64,000 bases of DNA from JAWVZS01 sp964507825 (GCA_964507825.1 CAZDQM010000041.1:16392-80391); one strand, 5' to 3'; numbered from the stretch's first letter, positions 32,646 through 40,771 are shown. Numbers and translations are program-made. The notes: a model not told the origin generated them from the letters alone.

Positions 32646-33674
32646 CTAGGCATCTGACCTGTCCTTGACTAGGAACAGTCCGGTCCACCCCTTTTCAGAG
32701 AATTCCACCTTGTGTGCATGGAACAGGTATTTCCCAGGATGCTGATACTCGAATTCCATGATTCCCCGCTCCGTCTGGGACAGCGTAATCATGTCAGTAA
32801 ATGTGGATGGTACCGTATCCGTACCCGTCGGATAATAATGGTAAAGGTTTCCGTGAAGGTGAAAGTTGTTAATGGGATCAAACTCCACCATGTTTACCAC
32901 ATACACCCTGATCAGCTCGTCGGTGCCAATCTCAATCGGGTGATGCTGGTAATAAAACGGGACGGTATTGGCGGCATAAAGGTTGTTTTCAGCATCAAAG
33001 TCCGTATCCATCCCGTTTAGCACCATGACCATTTCATCTGCATCCGGCCTAGGCTCCTTGGGATCTATTATGAACACACCATACAGCCCGCGCGCTATAT
33101 GCTCTTCTAGCGGCATCACATGGCAGTGATATGGGTGAACCCCGACGGGGGCCGCCTCAAACTCGTAGGTGAATTTCCCTCCAGGGCCCACAATCTCAAA
33201 GACACCGTCCATCTCGGCGGGATGAGTCCCGTGAAAGTGCATGGTGTGGGACTTGGAGCCGTTGTTGATAAAGTGAATTCTGACTATATCGCCCTCCGTG
33301 GCGCGAATGGTTGGACCCGGAACGGTCCCGTTAAATGTCCAGACGTTGAAAAACACACCGGGTGATATTTCCTGCACCCTGTCGTCGTCCGCAATTATTG
33401 TAAATTCCCGCAGCGTCCTCCCGTCATCTAGGACCGACATGTGGCCGTAATTGAACTCTCTTAGGTACAAGTCGGGATCAAAATCCACCGTCGAGACCTT
33501 GTACAATGGATCAATTACCTCGCCGGTCGTGGTGATCACGCCGCCAGAATGAGTCACGAATGTCCTTGGCGCTACCTGCGCCTCTATAACGGATGGCATT
33601 GCAAAATAGAGAACGGCCGACGCCGCCATGACAGATACGGCGGCGCACATTATGCTACGCTTCATTTGTTGCAT
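32646..33674 (-). CDS. Two-domain multicopper oxidase
   Basis: 342 residues with a signal peptide (residues ~1-32). Copper ligands: His-Thr-Met-His-Phe-His (143-148), His-Cys-His (183-185) and H192 in domain 1; His-Leu-His (272-274) and His-Ala-His (319-321) in domain 2. The type 1 site (Cys184, with Leu197 at the axial position) is in domain 1 only, and the four His-x-His pairs give a trinuclear cluster. That makes it a two-domain laccase-like oxidase and not a classical nitrite reductase NirK, which has Cys-Ala where this has Cys-His. Possible substrates are Fe(II), Cu(I) or small N compounds. An ATG at 33665 fits the TATA box better than the one used here. It is the first gene of an operon with the ZIP permease. 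Confidence 0.9.
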   Translation of the reverse strand: MQQMKRSIMCAAVSVMAASAVLYFAMPSVIEAQVAPRTFVTHSGGVITTTGEVIDPLYKVSTVDFDPDLYLREFNYGHMSVLDDGRTLREFTIIADDDRVQEISPGVFFNVWTFNGTVPGPTIRATEGDIVRIHFINNGSKSHTMHFHGTHPAEMDGVFEIVGPGGKFTYEFEAAPVGVHPYHCHVMPLEEHIARGLYGVFIIDPKEPRPDADEMVMVLNGMDTDFDAENNLYAANTVPFYYQHHPIEIGTDELIRVYVVNMVEFDPINNFHLHGNLYHYYPTGTDTVPSTFTDMITLSQTERGIMEFEYQHPGKYLFHAHKVEFSEKGWTGLFLVKDRSDA

Positions 33675-33687
33675 GATCGCCTTGTCC

Positions 33688-33698
33688 CATATTAAAAG
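33688..33698 (-). promoter_or_regulatory. TATA box of the multicopper oxidase-ZIP operon
   Basis: On the minus strand CTTTTAATATG sits ~25-30 bases before the start codon and directly abuts the first TTAG-N6-CTAA operator, so a protein bound there would hinder TBP/TFB. Confidence 0.5.
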
Positions 33699-33731
33699 TT
33701 AGTCTAGGCTAATTTTTTTAGATCAGGCTAA
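33699..33731. promoter_or_regulatory. Two tandem TTAG-N6-CTAA inverted repeats, probable operator
   Basis: TTAGTCTAGGCTAA (33699-33712) and TTAGATCAGGCTAA (33718-33731) are two copies of the same inverted-repeat motif, spaced 19 bases start to start. They lie between the divergent oxidase-ZIP operon and the membrane-protein gene at 33791. Half-sites TTAG/CTAA recall DtxR/IdeR-type iron boxes, but the match is partial. A metal-responsive repressor of the oxidase-permease pair is the simplest reading. Confidence 0.55.
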
Positions 33732-33790
33732 TTATTTGCTACCCGACGTCTTGGGGCAATGAATATAGATGCACTTGCCGCAAGGAACGC

Positions 33791-34282
33791 ATGCAGAGAC
33801 ATTCGGTGATTCTTGTAATCATGAGCGGACTCGTAGCTGCCGGACTGGTGCTGTCCGCCTGGGGTACCGAGGTGCTTTTGGAGGATCTGGCAAAGGGTGA
33901 GGGAATAGTCAGAGATGACAGTGCGCTCGAGGTTGCTGTTTTCATGGAGTCACGAAACGGGATATTCGTAGTAGAGGTTCTAGAGATGAGTCCGGGTATC
34001 ATTCATGCCGCAATAATTGATCCGGATGGAAACACGATTGCATCAGAGCAAGTTGACATGGATGTATACGAGGGGTATTTTGACGCGGATGTTTCTGGAA
34101 ACTATACCCTGGCAATATTTAGTACGGATGCGGAAGGAAGAATTGCCGCGGGGTACATCGGTCCGGAGCCGGACGCGTCGAAAAGGACGATGGCATTCGT
34201 ATCCATGTATGTCCTGATAATCGGGCTTGCAGGGATGCTGGCCACAATAATCTATGCCATAGTCGCAAAAAGACGCCGCTAG
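33791..34282 (+). CDS. Membrane protein with an extracytoplasmic beta domain, function unknown
   Basis: 163 residues: N-terminal membrane anchor, an outside beta-rich domain (~45-135) with an Asp-Pro-Asp-Gly-Asn turn and a Tyr-Thr-Leu-Ala-Ile-Phe strand, and a second transmembrane helix near the C terminus followed by a Lys-Arg-Arg-Arg tail inside. The shape is like emp24/GOLD-type or copper-binding periplasmic folds, but no motif confirms this. It is divergent from the multicopper oxidase and shares the operator region. Confidence 0.75.
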   Translation: MQRHSVILVIMSGLVAAGLVLSAWGTEVLLEDLAKGEGIVRDDSALEVAVFMESRNGIFVVEVLEMSPGIIHAAIIDPDGNTIASEQVDMDVYEGYFDADVSGNYTLAIFSTDAEGRIAAGYIGPEPDASKRTMAFVSMYVLIIGLAGMLATIIYAIVAKRRR

Positions 34283-34587
34283 TTCAGGAAACTGTCCATC
34301 TTTGTCAGTCCGTCAATGGCGGCATCAAAATTTCCGTCAGATTCTACCAGCTCAGAAAGCTTGGCGTGATCCGCGGACAGGTATGTGGCATCGTCTTGGG
34401 ATATCACGGTCAGTATTCCATACTCTACAAGGCATGACAAATTGGAAAGAATACGCGCCTCGGGGATTCCAGAGATCGAGGACAGTTCAGAGAGTAGTCT
34501 TTTGCCCCCCTCAAGCTCCGCTAGAACCGCAGAATTTTCCATGTCAAACAAGCAGTCGATCACCTTCTGCCGGTCCGCCGGTTCCAT
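34279..34587 (-). CDS. Winged-helix DNA-binding protein
   Basis: 102 residues from the ATG at 34587; an open frame continues upstream but lacks coding character. The middle has the helix-turn-helix pattern of ArsR/MarR-like archaeal regulators: Leu-Leu-Ser-Glu-Leu-Ser-Ser-Ile-Ser-Gly, then a recognition helix with Leu-Ser-Asn-Leu-Ser-Cys-Leu-Val and a wing Gly-Ile-Leu-Thr-Val. No metal-binding Cys cluster beyond the single Cys residues. Its nearness to the oxidase-ZIP cluster makes it a candidate regulator of that cluster. Confidence 0.65.
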   Translation of the reverse strand: MEPADRQKVIDCLFDMENSAVLAELEGGKRLLSELSSISGIPEARILSNLSCLVEYGILTVISQDDATYLSADHAKLSELVESDGNFDAAIDGLTKMDSFLN

Positions 34588-34722
34588 ACTAGGATGCCAG
34601 AATGGTGGCCTTAAATTCCTTCGTTGTCCTATACTGCCGGGACATCTTTTCTTCCTATTCATGCCCGAATCACGGCAGAATTCCAGCATGGTTTTTATCG
34701 GGGCAGTCAGGAATCACCGTAC

Positions 34723-35274
34723 TTGAGTACACAAGAATACAGGCACATTGTAAGGATCGTCGGCAACGACATCCCGGGTGAAAGAAAGGTGCTGATAGGC
34801 CTGACGCAGATCAGGGGCGTAGGCCACATGTTTGCCAACGCCATATTAAGATCATTGAAGATCAATGCAAACTCCAACATTGGAAACCTTACGGACGAGC
34901 AGGTGCAGTCAATTGAAAAGATCGTCACCGATCCCAGCTCATCAGGATTTCCAACGTGGTTCCTGAATAGGCGGAAGGATGTCGAGACCGGAAAAGACAT
35001 GCATCTGATCACTTCTGATATTGAATTTGCAGTTAGAAACGACGTTGAAAGGGACAGGATTACAAACAGCTGGCGCGGATACAGACACATGTTCGGCTTG
35101 AAGGTAAGGGGTCAGAGGACTAGGACCACCGGCCGCAAGGGAGGAGCAGTAGGAGTCGCAAAGGGAGGCAAAGTAATGCCGCAAAAGACCAGCGCGCCGG
35201 CCGCGCCTACCGCAGCAGCTGCCAGTGCGCCGGCCGCGCCCGCAAAGGAAGAGCCTGCAGAGAAGGAACAGTGA
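34723..35274 (+). CDS. rpsM: Small-subunit ribosomal protein S13 with an Ala/Pro-rich tail
   Basis: 183 residues from a TTG start (Ser-Thr-Gln-Glu-Tyr-Arg-His-Ile-Val-Arg-Ile). Residues ~1-148 are archaeal S13, with Leu-Thr-Gln-Ile-Arg-Gly-Val-Gly and the C-terminal Gly-Gln-Arg-Thr-Arg-Thr-Thr-Gly-Arg-Lys-Gly that touches 16S rRNA and tRNA. The last ~35 residues are an extension of Ala, Pro, Lys and Glu, low complexity and probably disordered. Followed by S4 after a short duplicated junction. Confidence 0.95.
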   Translation: MSTQEYRHIVRIVGNDIPGERKVLIGLTQIRGVGHMFANAILRSLKINANSNIGNLTDEQVQSIEKIVTDPSSSGFPTWFLNRRKDVETGKDMHLITSDIEFAVRNDVERDRITNSWRGYRHMFGLKVRGQRTRTTGRKGGAVGVAKGGKVMPQKTSAPAAPTAAAASAPAAPAKEEPAEKEQ

Positions 35275-35304
35275 TGATATAATGGACGTGATGATATAAT
35301 GGGG
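35271..35304 (+). repeat. 17-bp tandem duplication at the S13-S4 junction
   Basis: GTGATGATATAATGG occurs twice with a 17-base period, once over the S13 stop and once over the S4 start. The first copy creates a five-codon reading frame (ATG at 35282) whose TAA overlaps the S4 ATG, so translation could pass from one to the next by stop-start coupling. Confidence 0.7.
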
Positions 35305-35868
35305 GATCCTAGATATCCAAGAAGAGTCTGGAAAAAACCCAAGCGCCCATTAAACTACGATCTAAAGATGGAGGAGCTAAAGACGCTTGGAACGTTCGGG
35401 CTGAAGACAAAGAGGGAGTTGTGGAAGGCGCACACCGAGCTGTCACGCGTTAGGCACCAGGCAAGATCACTGTTGGCGCTCGGCCAAGAGGTAAGGCAGG
35501 AGAGGGAGCCGGTCCTGATGAAGTCGCTTTCGAGGATCGGTATTGTAAGCAGAGATTCCTCGCTTGATGACGTGTTGAACCTCCAAGTCACGGACCTGCT
35601 TGCAAGAAGACTGCAGACCATAGTAATGAAAAAGTTCGAGTTCCAGACCCCGTACCAGGCAAGGCAGGCGGTGGTCCACGGACACATCATGATTAAGGAC
35701 AGAATAATAAACATCCCGTCATATATAGTGGCCCTAGAGGAGGAGAAGGATATCAGGCTGAGGCCAGATTCAAGCCTAAAACAGGTCCTTGAAAAGGCGC
35801 AATCCAATGCAAAACAGCCAGACGAGCAAGAGGCTCAATCAGATGTGCCGGCCGAACAACAGCAATAA
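35299..35868 (+). CDS. rpsD: Small-subunit ribosomal protein S4
   Basis: 189 residues. Gly-Asp-Pro-Arg-Tyr-Pro-Arg-Arg start, and an S4 RNA-binding domain around 100-155 (Leu-Ala-Arg-Arg-Leu-Gln-Thr-Ile-Val, Ala-Arg-Gln-Ala-Val-Val-His-Gly-His). The C-terminal tail is Gln/Glu/Ala-rich. Primary 16S rRNA binder. The usual archaeal next genes (S11, RpoD, L18e, L13, S9) do not follow; glmS comes instead, 33 bases later. Confidence 0.95.
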   Translation: MGDPRYPRRVWKKPKRPLNYDLKMEELKTLGTFGLKTKRELWKAHTELSRVRHQARSLLALGQEVRQEREPVLMKSLSRIGIVSRDSSLDDVLNLQVTDLLARRLQTIVMKKFEFQTPYQARQAVVHGHIMIKDRIINIPSYIVALEEEKDIRLRPDSSLKQVLEKAQSNAKQPDEQEAQSDVPAEQQQ

Positions 35869-35901
35869 GATTTATCTCCAAATGTACAAGACAGAGTCAT
35901 C

Positions 35902-37659
35902 ATGTGTTCTATAATCGGGTTTTACGGAAGCGAGGATGCCGCGCCCATCCTAGTAAGGGGGCTAAGGCGCATGGAGTACAGGGGATACGACAGCGTCGGC
36001 GTGGCGACTAGAGACGGCTCGGAGATCACCATGAAAAAGGGGGTCGGAAAGGTCGACGAGGTCAATTCCGCAAAGCAGCTTGATCAGCTGCGCGGCAGAA
36101 TCGGGATCGGGCACACTAGGTGGGCCACGCACGGTAAAGTAATCGATGCAAACGCGCATCCCCATTCAAGCAACTCGGGAAAGATTGTAGTGGTGCACAA
36201 CGGAATAATCGAGAACTTTGAGGAGATAAAGGGGCGCCTGCTAGAGCGCGGCTATGCGTTTGAAAGCGAGACCGATACCGAGGTCATCTCAAACCTGCTA
36301 CAATACAACTATGAAAAATCAGGGGATGAAAAAGCGGCCATGATTGAAACGTTATCAGAGCTCAAAGGCCATTATGCATTTGTCGCAATGTTTGAGAATG
36401 GAAAGCTGGCAGCTGCAAGGTTTCACAAGCCGCTCATCATCGGCGTGAGCAGTGACAGCTACTTTTTGTCCAGCGACGTGATGGGGTTCATCGAGTCTAC
36501 AGACAATGCAATATACGTTGAAAATGGAAACTTTGTCATAATCGACGGCAGTCTGGGCATATTTGAGTTCGATGGAAAGGAGGTCAAGCTTCCGGTCACA
36601 ACGGTTTCAAAAGAGTTTGCAGATGTATACAAGGGAAGCTTTGCCCACTATACCATAAAGGAGATCTCCGAGCAGCCCGAAACCATCCTAAAGGCAGCAC
36701 GGAACACACCGGGGGCGCTAAAGCAGACGGTAGAACACATACGCAATGCCAACAACATCTACATAACCGGCAGCGGTTCTAGCTACAATGCCGCCCTGAT
36801 TGCAAAATACATGATCTCAAAGTATGCAAAGATCAGGGTCGAGTCCATAATCTCAAGCGAGCTCCCCCACTCCTCTGAATCCATAGTAGACAACTCGGTC
36901 ATGATTGCAATCTCCCAAAGCGGGGAGAGTGCCGACGTTCTAGAGGCCGTCAAGATTGCAAGGGAGGTGGACGCGAGGATCATATCCCTAGTCAACCTGC
37001 CCACATCGTCCTTAGCGCAAGAGTCATCTGTGATAATCGGGATGAATTGCGGTCCTGAGATAGGGGTTGCCGCAACCAAGAGCTTTGTCTCACAGTTGGC
37101 GGCCATATACATGATGACCGACATGCTGTGCGACAGGTGCATGAAACTAGACCTAGAGGAGGCGTCAAGGTGCATGGGGGAGATCCTAAAGGATCATTCC
37201 GGGATCAAGGATATAACAAAGGAGCTAAGTGAGATCTCAGACATATACGTGCTCGGAAGGGGCATACACTTTCCCATAGCAGTAGAGTCCGCGCTGAAGA
37301 TAAAGGAGCTAGCATACATTCATGCGGAGGGAATCCCCGGCGGGGAGCTCAAGCACGGATCGCTTGCCCTGATGGATTCAGACGTGTTTGTAATAATCAT
37401 CAACCCCGTCGACGCGACGTATGAAGACACGCTTACCAGTGCAAGGGAGATCAAGGCTAGGGGCGCGAAGATCATCGGGATTTCAGACAAGTATAGCGAC
37501 GTATACGACTATTGGATACAGATACCCAAGATCGAAGAGTCAATGTACCCGCTCCTAGAGGTTGTTCCCATGCAGCTTTTGGCATATTACGTGGCGCTAG
37601 AAAAGGAGACGGATCCCGACTATCCAAGAAACCTTGCAAAGTCAGTCACGGTCAAGTAG
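35902..37659 (+). CDS. glmS: Glutamine-fructose-6-phosphate aminotransferase
   Basis: Makes glucosamine-6-phosphate, the entry to amino-sugar synthesis for glycans and the surface layer. 585 residues. Cys2 is the N-terminal nucleophile (Met-Cys-Ser-Ile-Ile-Gly), with the glutaminase loops Gly-His-Thr-Arg-Trp-Ala and His-Asn-Gly-Ile-Ile-Glu-Asn. Two SIS domains follow (Gly-Ser-Gly-Ser-Ser near 290; Ser-Gln-Ser-Gly-Glu-Ser at 335; Gly-Arg-Gly near 455), ending with Ala-Lys-Ser-Val-Thr-Val. Full length, no gaps. Convergent with cobT, overlapping by 18 bases. Confidence 0.96.
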   Translation: MCSIIGFYGSEDAAPILVRGLRRMEYRGYDSVGVATRDGSEITMKKGVGKVDEVNSAKQLDQLRGRIGIGHTRWATHGKVIDANAHPHSSNSGKIVVVHNGIIENFEEIKGRLLERGYAFESETDTEVISNLLQYNYEKSGDEKAAMIETLSELKGHYAFVAMFENGKLAAARFHKPLIIGVSSDSYFLSSDVMGFIESTDNAIYVENGNFVIIDGSLGIFEFDGKEVKLPVTTVSKEFADVYKGSFAHYTIKEISEQPETILKAARNTPGALKQTVEHIRNANNIYITGSGSSYNAALIAKYMISKYAKIRVESIISSELPHSSESIVDNSVMIAISQSGESADVLEAVKIAREVDARIISLVNLPTSSLAQESSVIIGMNCGPEIGVAATKSFVSQLAAIYMMTDMLCDRCMKLDLEEASRCMGEILKDHSGIKDITKELSEISDIYVLGRGIHFPIAVESALKIKELAYIHAEGIPGGELKHGSLALMDSDVFVIIINPVDATYEDTLTSAREIKARGAKIIGISDKYSDVYDYWIQIPKIEESMYPLLEVVPMQLLAYYVALEKETDPDYPRNLAKSVTVK

Positions 37660-38709
37660 GGTACGGTTATACTCACCCTCTATCTTTTCAAGTAGCTTGT
37701 CACGTCCAAGCTCGGCGCGCAGCATGGCCGAAAGCAGGCTTCCCCCGGCGCCGACGCCTTCTTTGGCAAAGCCCTGGGAGAATGCCTTCAGGCCGGGTAT
37801 TTTCGACTCAGATAACCCGGGATCGACTGCAATGACTGGTACGCCGCCGATCATTCTCACCGTATCAAGCAAGTCCGCAGACTTGTCGTCGACTATATAT
37901 CTAGTGGTACCTATCGCGACCGCAGAGCTGTGAAACCCCAGTGTTTTGGCAAACGCTAGCACGGCGGCCATCTGTGTCCCGCCTGCCAGCAGCACCTTGC
38001 AGATCCCAGATGCCGTACTAAGCATCCCAGATACGAACGGAATCATCGGATCGCCCATGTTTGCAACCACCGAAAACGGATCCTTGTCCTTCAGCCGTGA
38101 CGAGGCTTGCTCTATTATGGATTTTTTCAGATTTACTGGATTGTCGCGCGAGCTAGAGCTTGTCTTGACGTCGTATCCTAATCCCTGCAGTACCGCCATT
38201 GCAGTAGTGGTCCCTGCCGGTAGGCTTTCACCTATTATCAGGCAGTCGGTCATGGCGGCTAGGGCCCTCCCGACTATGCGGCCAAAGTCTACGGCGTGAA
38301 CGACATCACTAGGATCCATGGCAGGCGCCAGTCTGATGTTGTTTCCGTGCGGCAAGTTTGTCGCGATAAACGGGAGATTGGGCAGGACACGGCTGCCCGC
38401 GTTGATCACCATGTGCGGAATGCTTGCAGACTCTAGCGCTACTTTAGTGAGCAGCGCCGGCGTCGGCTTGCCGTCCGGCGTAGTCGGAATCGTGTCGATG
38501 CACATGCAGCTACCGTAATGAATGAACTCCGCGTCGGCAGGCGGCGTAAACCGCATCATTTCAGGGGAGGAACCAGCGGCAGTCAGTCCCGGAATCTCGC
38601 TGGTATCAGTATGCGATATTACCAGGGCCAGTGAAAAGCGTCTCCCCCTGACCGAATCGACAAATGATCTGCCCCCGTCCCCGTCAAGATATATTTCAAA
38701 ATCATTCAT
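37642..38709 (-). CDS. cobT: Archaeal CobT-like nicotinate-nucleotide-dimethylbenzimidazole phosphoribosyltransferase
   Basis: 355 residues with Asp-Cys-Leu-Ile-Ile-Gly-Glu-Ser-Leu-Pro-Ala-Gly-Thr-Thr-Thr-Ala, a conserved segment of the archaeal CobT family (TIGR00303), and a late Gly-Gly-Thr-Gln-Met-Ala loop. The enzyme activates the lower-ligand base of cobalamin. Ammonia-oxidising archaea are known B12 makers, and a B12-type radical SAM enzyme is encoded in this window. The next gene (MBL hydrolase) overlaps it by four bases, so it sits in a three-gene minus-strand operon with the MBL hydrolase and NAD(P)HX epimerase. Confidence 0.85.
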   Translation of the reverse strand: MNDFEIYLDGDGGRSFVDSVRGRRFSLALVISHTDTSEIPGLTAAGSSPEMMRFTPPADAEFIHYGSCMCIDTIPTTPDGKPTPALLTKVALESASIPHMVINAGSRVLPNLPFIATNLPHGNNIRLAPAMDPSDVVHAVDFGRIVGRALAAMTDCLIIGESLPAGTTTAMAVLQGLGYDVKTSSSSRDNPVNLKKSIIEQASSRLKDKDPFSVVANMGDPMIPFVSGMLSTASGICKVLLAGGTQMAAVLAFAKTLGFHSSAVAIGTTRYIVDDKSADLLDTVRMIGGVPVIAVDPGLSESKIPGLKAFSQGFAKEGVGAGGSLLSAMLRAELGRDKLLEKIEGEYNRTLLDRD

Positions 38710-39320
38710 GCAAATCCCATCATTTCGACAAATTCCCCCTCGCTACGCCTCTGCAAAACGGGGTTGGTCTGTTTTTCACGCCCCATAGTAGACGTCGGGC
38801 TAGAGCCATAATCATGGCCTGGGAGCACTTGGATAGAGTCATCTAGTCCGTACAGAATATCAAACAGGCTGTGGTAGAGCTCGCGCGCGCTCCCCCCCGG
38901 AAGATCGACTCGGCCGCAGCTGCTCACAAAAAGCGTGTCCCCGGAGAACAGCCTCCCTCCACCTAGCAGGCACATGCTGTCCCTAGAGTGGCCCGGCGTA
39001 TGAAGTATGTCTAGGCGCGTTCCCCCAAACTCGATCGTGTCGCCGTCGGAGACCGATATGTCATGTTCAAGATCAGAGTCCTTATGCTGTATGACCTTTG
39101 CCCCAAAGGACCTAGAGAGCTCCGCGTTTCCGGTTACATGATCAAAGTGGGTGTGGGTATTTACAATGTATTTTACTGACAGGTTGTTTTCGGCAACTAT
39201 TTTCTCGATCTTGTCTAGGTCCCAAGACGGATCAATGACGATGGATTCCGGTGTCTCCGTACCTGCCACAATATAGGTAAAGTTTCTCATGTTACCGACA
39301 GGGATCTGATATACCCTCAA
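38706..39320 (-). CDS. Metallo-beta-lactamase-fold hydrolase (glyoxalase II/persulfide dioxygenase-like)
   Basis: 204 residues. Metal ligands in His-Thr-His-Phe-Asp-His (~56-61), His at Thr-Pro-Gly-His-Ser (~110), Asp at Phe-Ser-Gly-Asp-Thr-Leu (~130) and His at Pro-Gly-His-Asp-Tyr (~168). The late Lys-Gln-Thr-Asn-Pro-Val segment is like ETHE1-type persulfide dioxygenases and glyoxalase II relatives, so the substrate may be a thioester or persulfide. The sulfur-handling genes nearby in the genome do not settle it. Overlaps both neighbours by four bases. Confidence 0.8.
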   Translation of the reverse strand: MRVYQIPVGNMRNFTYIVAGTETPESIVIDPSWDLDKIEKIVAENNLSVKYIVNTHTHFDHVTGNAELSRSFGAKVIQHKDSDLEHDISVSDGDTIEFGGTRLDILHTPGHSRDSMCLLGGGRLFSGDTLFVSSCGRVDLPGGSARELYHSLFDILYGLDDSIQVLPGHDYGSSPTSTMGREKQTNPVLQRRSEGEFVEMMGFA

Positions 39321-39964
39321 ATTACTCCCTCCTCGGCCTCCGGCGGAATGCCGATTTTTTCCACAAAGATGTCCCCTGTCAGATCTGCTCGTTTTGGAAT
39401 CCCCTGCTTCATCCTGTGAAATGTCACCGTGGCATCACATTTGGCCGCGATGTTTGCAGTCTGGCCCGTCTGCGGATCTAGTCCCGATGGGACGTCTACT
39501 GCAATCTTTGTACAGTCAGTCCGGTTGATATAGTCGATTGCAGATGCAAAAGGCTCCCTGATCTGCCCCGAGATTCCCGTGCCAAGGATGGCGTCGACGA
39601 TGACATCAGGTGCATGGGCAAACTCGGTTCCTCCACCCGTAATCAGCCTCACTGATGGCATCCTCTCCAGTAACGACCAGTTCCACCTGCACTCCTCCGT
39701 CTTGATCCCGTCAGCATCACCAAGAAGCCTCACGGTCACGTCGGCACCGTACCCTGCAAGGTGCCTAGCCATCACCAGTCCGTCGCCACCGTTGTTTCCT
39801 AGGCCCGCAAGAATTAGGATTTTTTTCGAGTTGACATTGCCAAGCTTTTCAACTAGTCTCCTAACCGCGGCCGCGCCCGCATTTTCCATCATGAATTTTT
39901 TTAAAAATCCCATGTCATGCCCGCGGTTCTCTATTGCATACATCTCATCTACGCTGATCTCCAT
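39317..39964 (-). CDS. nnrE: NAD(P)HX epimerase (YjeF N-terminal domain)
   Basis: Repairs hydrated NAD(P)H by epimerising the R to S form. 215 residues from the ATG at 39964; the upstream extension is hydrophobic and not part of the domain. Contains Met-Glu-Asn-Ala-Gly, Gly-Leu-Gly-Asn-Asn-Gly-Gly-Asp-Gly-Leu (phosphate loop), Asp-Ala-Ile-Leu-Gly-Thr-Gly and Val-Asp-Val-Pro-Ser-Gly-Leu with the catalytic Asp. The usual fused dehydratase domain (NnrD) is absent, so it would have to be a separate protein elsewhere. Confidence 0.85.
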   Translation of the reverse strand: MEISVDEMYAIENRGHDMGFLKKFMMENAGAAAVRRLVEKLGNVNSKKILILAGLGNNGGDGLVMARHLAGYGADVTVRLLGDADGIKTEECRWNWSLLERMPSVRLITGGGTEFAHAPDVIVDAILGTGISGQIREPFASAIDYINRTDCTKIAVDVPSGLDPQTGQTANIAAKCDATVTFHRMKQGIPKRADLTGDIFVEKIGIPPEAEEGVI

Positions 39965-40057
39965 TGTTCCATGGAACAATGCCCAAAATAATAGCTTTAT
40001 GACACAGGGTATATTTCCGTACAAACGGATTTAACCTGAACATATTACAGATTTACC

Positions 40058-40666
40058 ATGTCACTAAAAGATGCGACCGCGTCCCTAGACGAGATCGCCA
40101 AATCGCTTGCAGCTGAGCAAGACGTGCGCGAAATATTGCTGAGAAACACTAGGGAGATCATTTTACTGTGTGGCAAAAGCATCATCAGGATGCATGGCGG
40201 CGATGCTGATGAGGCAAAATCCATCCTCCAGGATGCAGACAGGCTCTTGTGCAAGTACAGGGAAAAGGTGGTAGGCGACCTAGGCAAGTACCTCATGGTG
40301 CCCGAGCAGGAGTTTGTAGAGGCATCAGCGCTGATCTCGATTGCGGAAAAAAGACAAATTCCGTCCAAAGATGAGCTAAGAGTCTCCGGCGAGGCATACA
40401 TCCTAGGGTTACTTGACTGCATAGGGGAGCTAAAGCGGTTCATGCTTGATAAGATTCGCGGTGACGACCTTGATGAGGCATTAAGGATATTTTATGTCAT
40501 GGAGGAGATGTTCGGCCTGCTGTATCCATTTGCCAGCCTAGACAAGATGATAAAGGATGCAAGAAGAAAGACCGACGTGGACAGAATTCTAATCGAGGAT
40601 GCCAGATCCGTGATCACGCAAGAGATCCGGAGGAAGGAGCTAATCGACGCGATGGGAACAAGATGA
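40058..40666 (+). CDS. Translin-family nucleic-acid-binding protein
   Basis: 202 residues, almost entirely alpha-helical. The Glu-Ile-Leu-Leu-Arg-Asn-Thr-Arg-Glu-Ile-Ile-Leu-Leu-Cys helix and the later Glu-Gln-Glu-Phe-Val-Glu-Ala-Ser-Ala segment match translin/TRAX proteins, which form octameric shells that bind or cut small RNA. In TRAX the acidic triad gives RNase activity; some acidic residues are present here, but I cannot align them reliably. It ends one base before the 3' end of the convergent tRNA-Leu gene. Confidence 0.75.
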   Translation: MSLKDATASLDEIAKSLAAEQDVREILLRNTREIILLCGKSIIRMHGGDADEAKSILQDADRLLCKYREKVVGDLGKYLMVPEQEFVEASALISIAEKRQIPSKDELRVSGEAYILGLLDCIGELKRFMLDKIRGDDLDEALRIFYVMEEMFGLLYPFASLDKMIKDARRKTDVDRILIEDARSVITQEIRRKELIDAMGTR

Positions 40667-40667
40667 A

Positions 40668-40752
40668 TGCGGGCGATGGGATTTGAACCCACGAACTCCT
40701 AAGAGACTAGCCCCTCAAGCTAGCGCCTTTGGCCAGGCTGGGCGACACCCGC
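40668..40752 (-). tRNA. tRNA-Leu (GAG)
   Basis: 85 bases on the minus strand: seven-base acceptor stem GCGGGTG/CGCCCGC (one G-U), a long variable arm as expected for a class II tRNA, T-loop TTCAAAT, and discriminator A. The anticodon loop is TTGAGGG, giving anticodon GAG. No CCA is encoded. A minus-strand TATA-like TTATAAAAACC lies about 20 bases upstream (40772-40782). No intron is needed to fold the cloverleaf. Confidence 0.93.
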
Positions 40753-40771
40753 ATTAGGAAATCCCTGTATG

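Noticed and set aside
32646..33674. Calling the multicopper oxidase a nitrite reductase NirK
   Set aside because: The Cys-His pair after the type 1 cysteine and the other His pairs give a trinuclear site, as in laccase-like two-domain oxidases.
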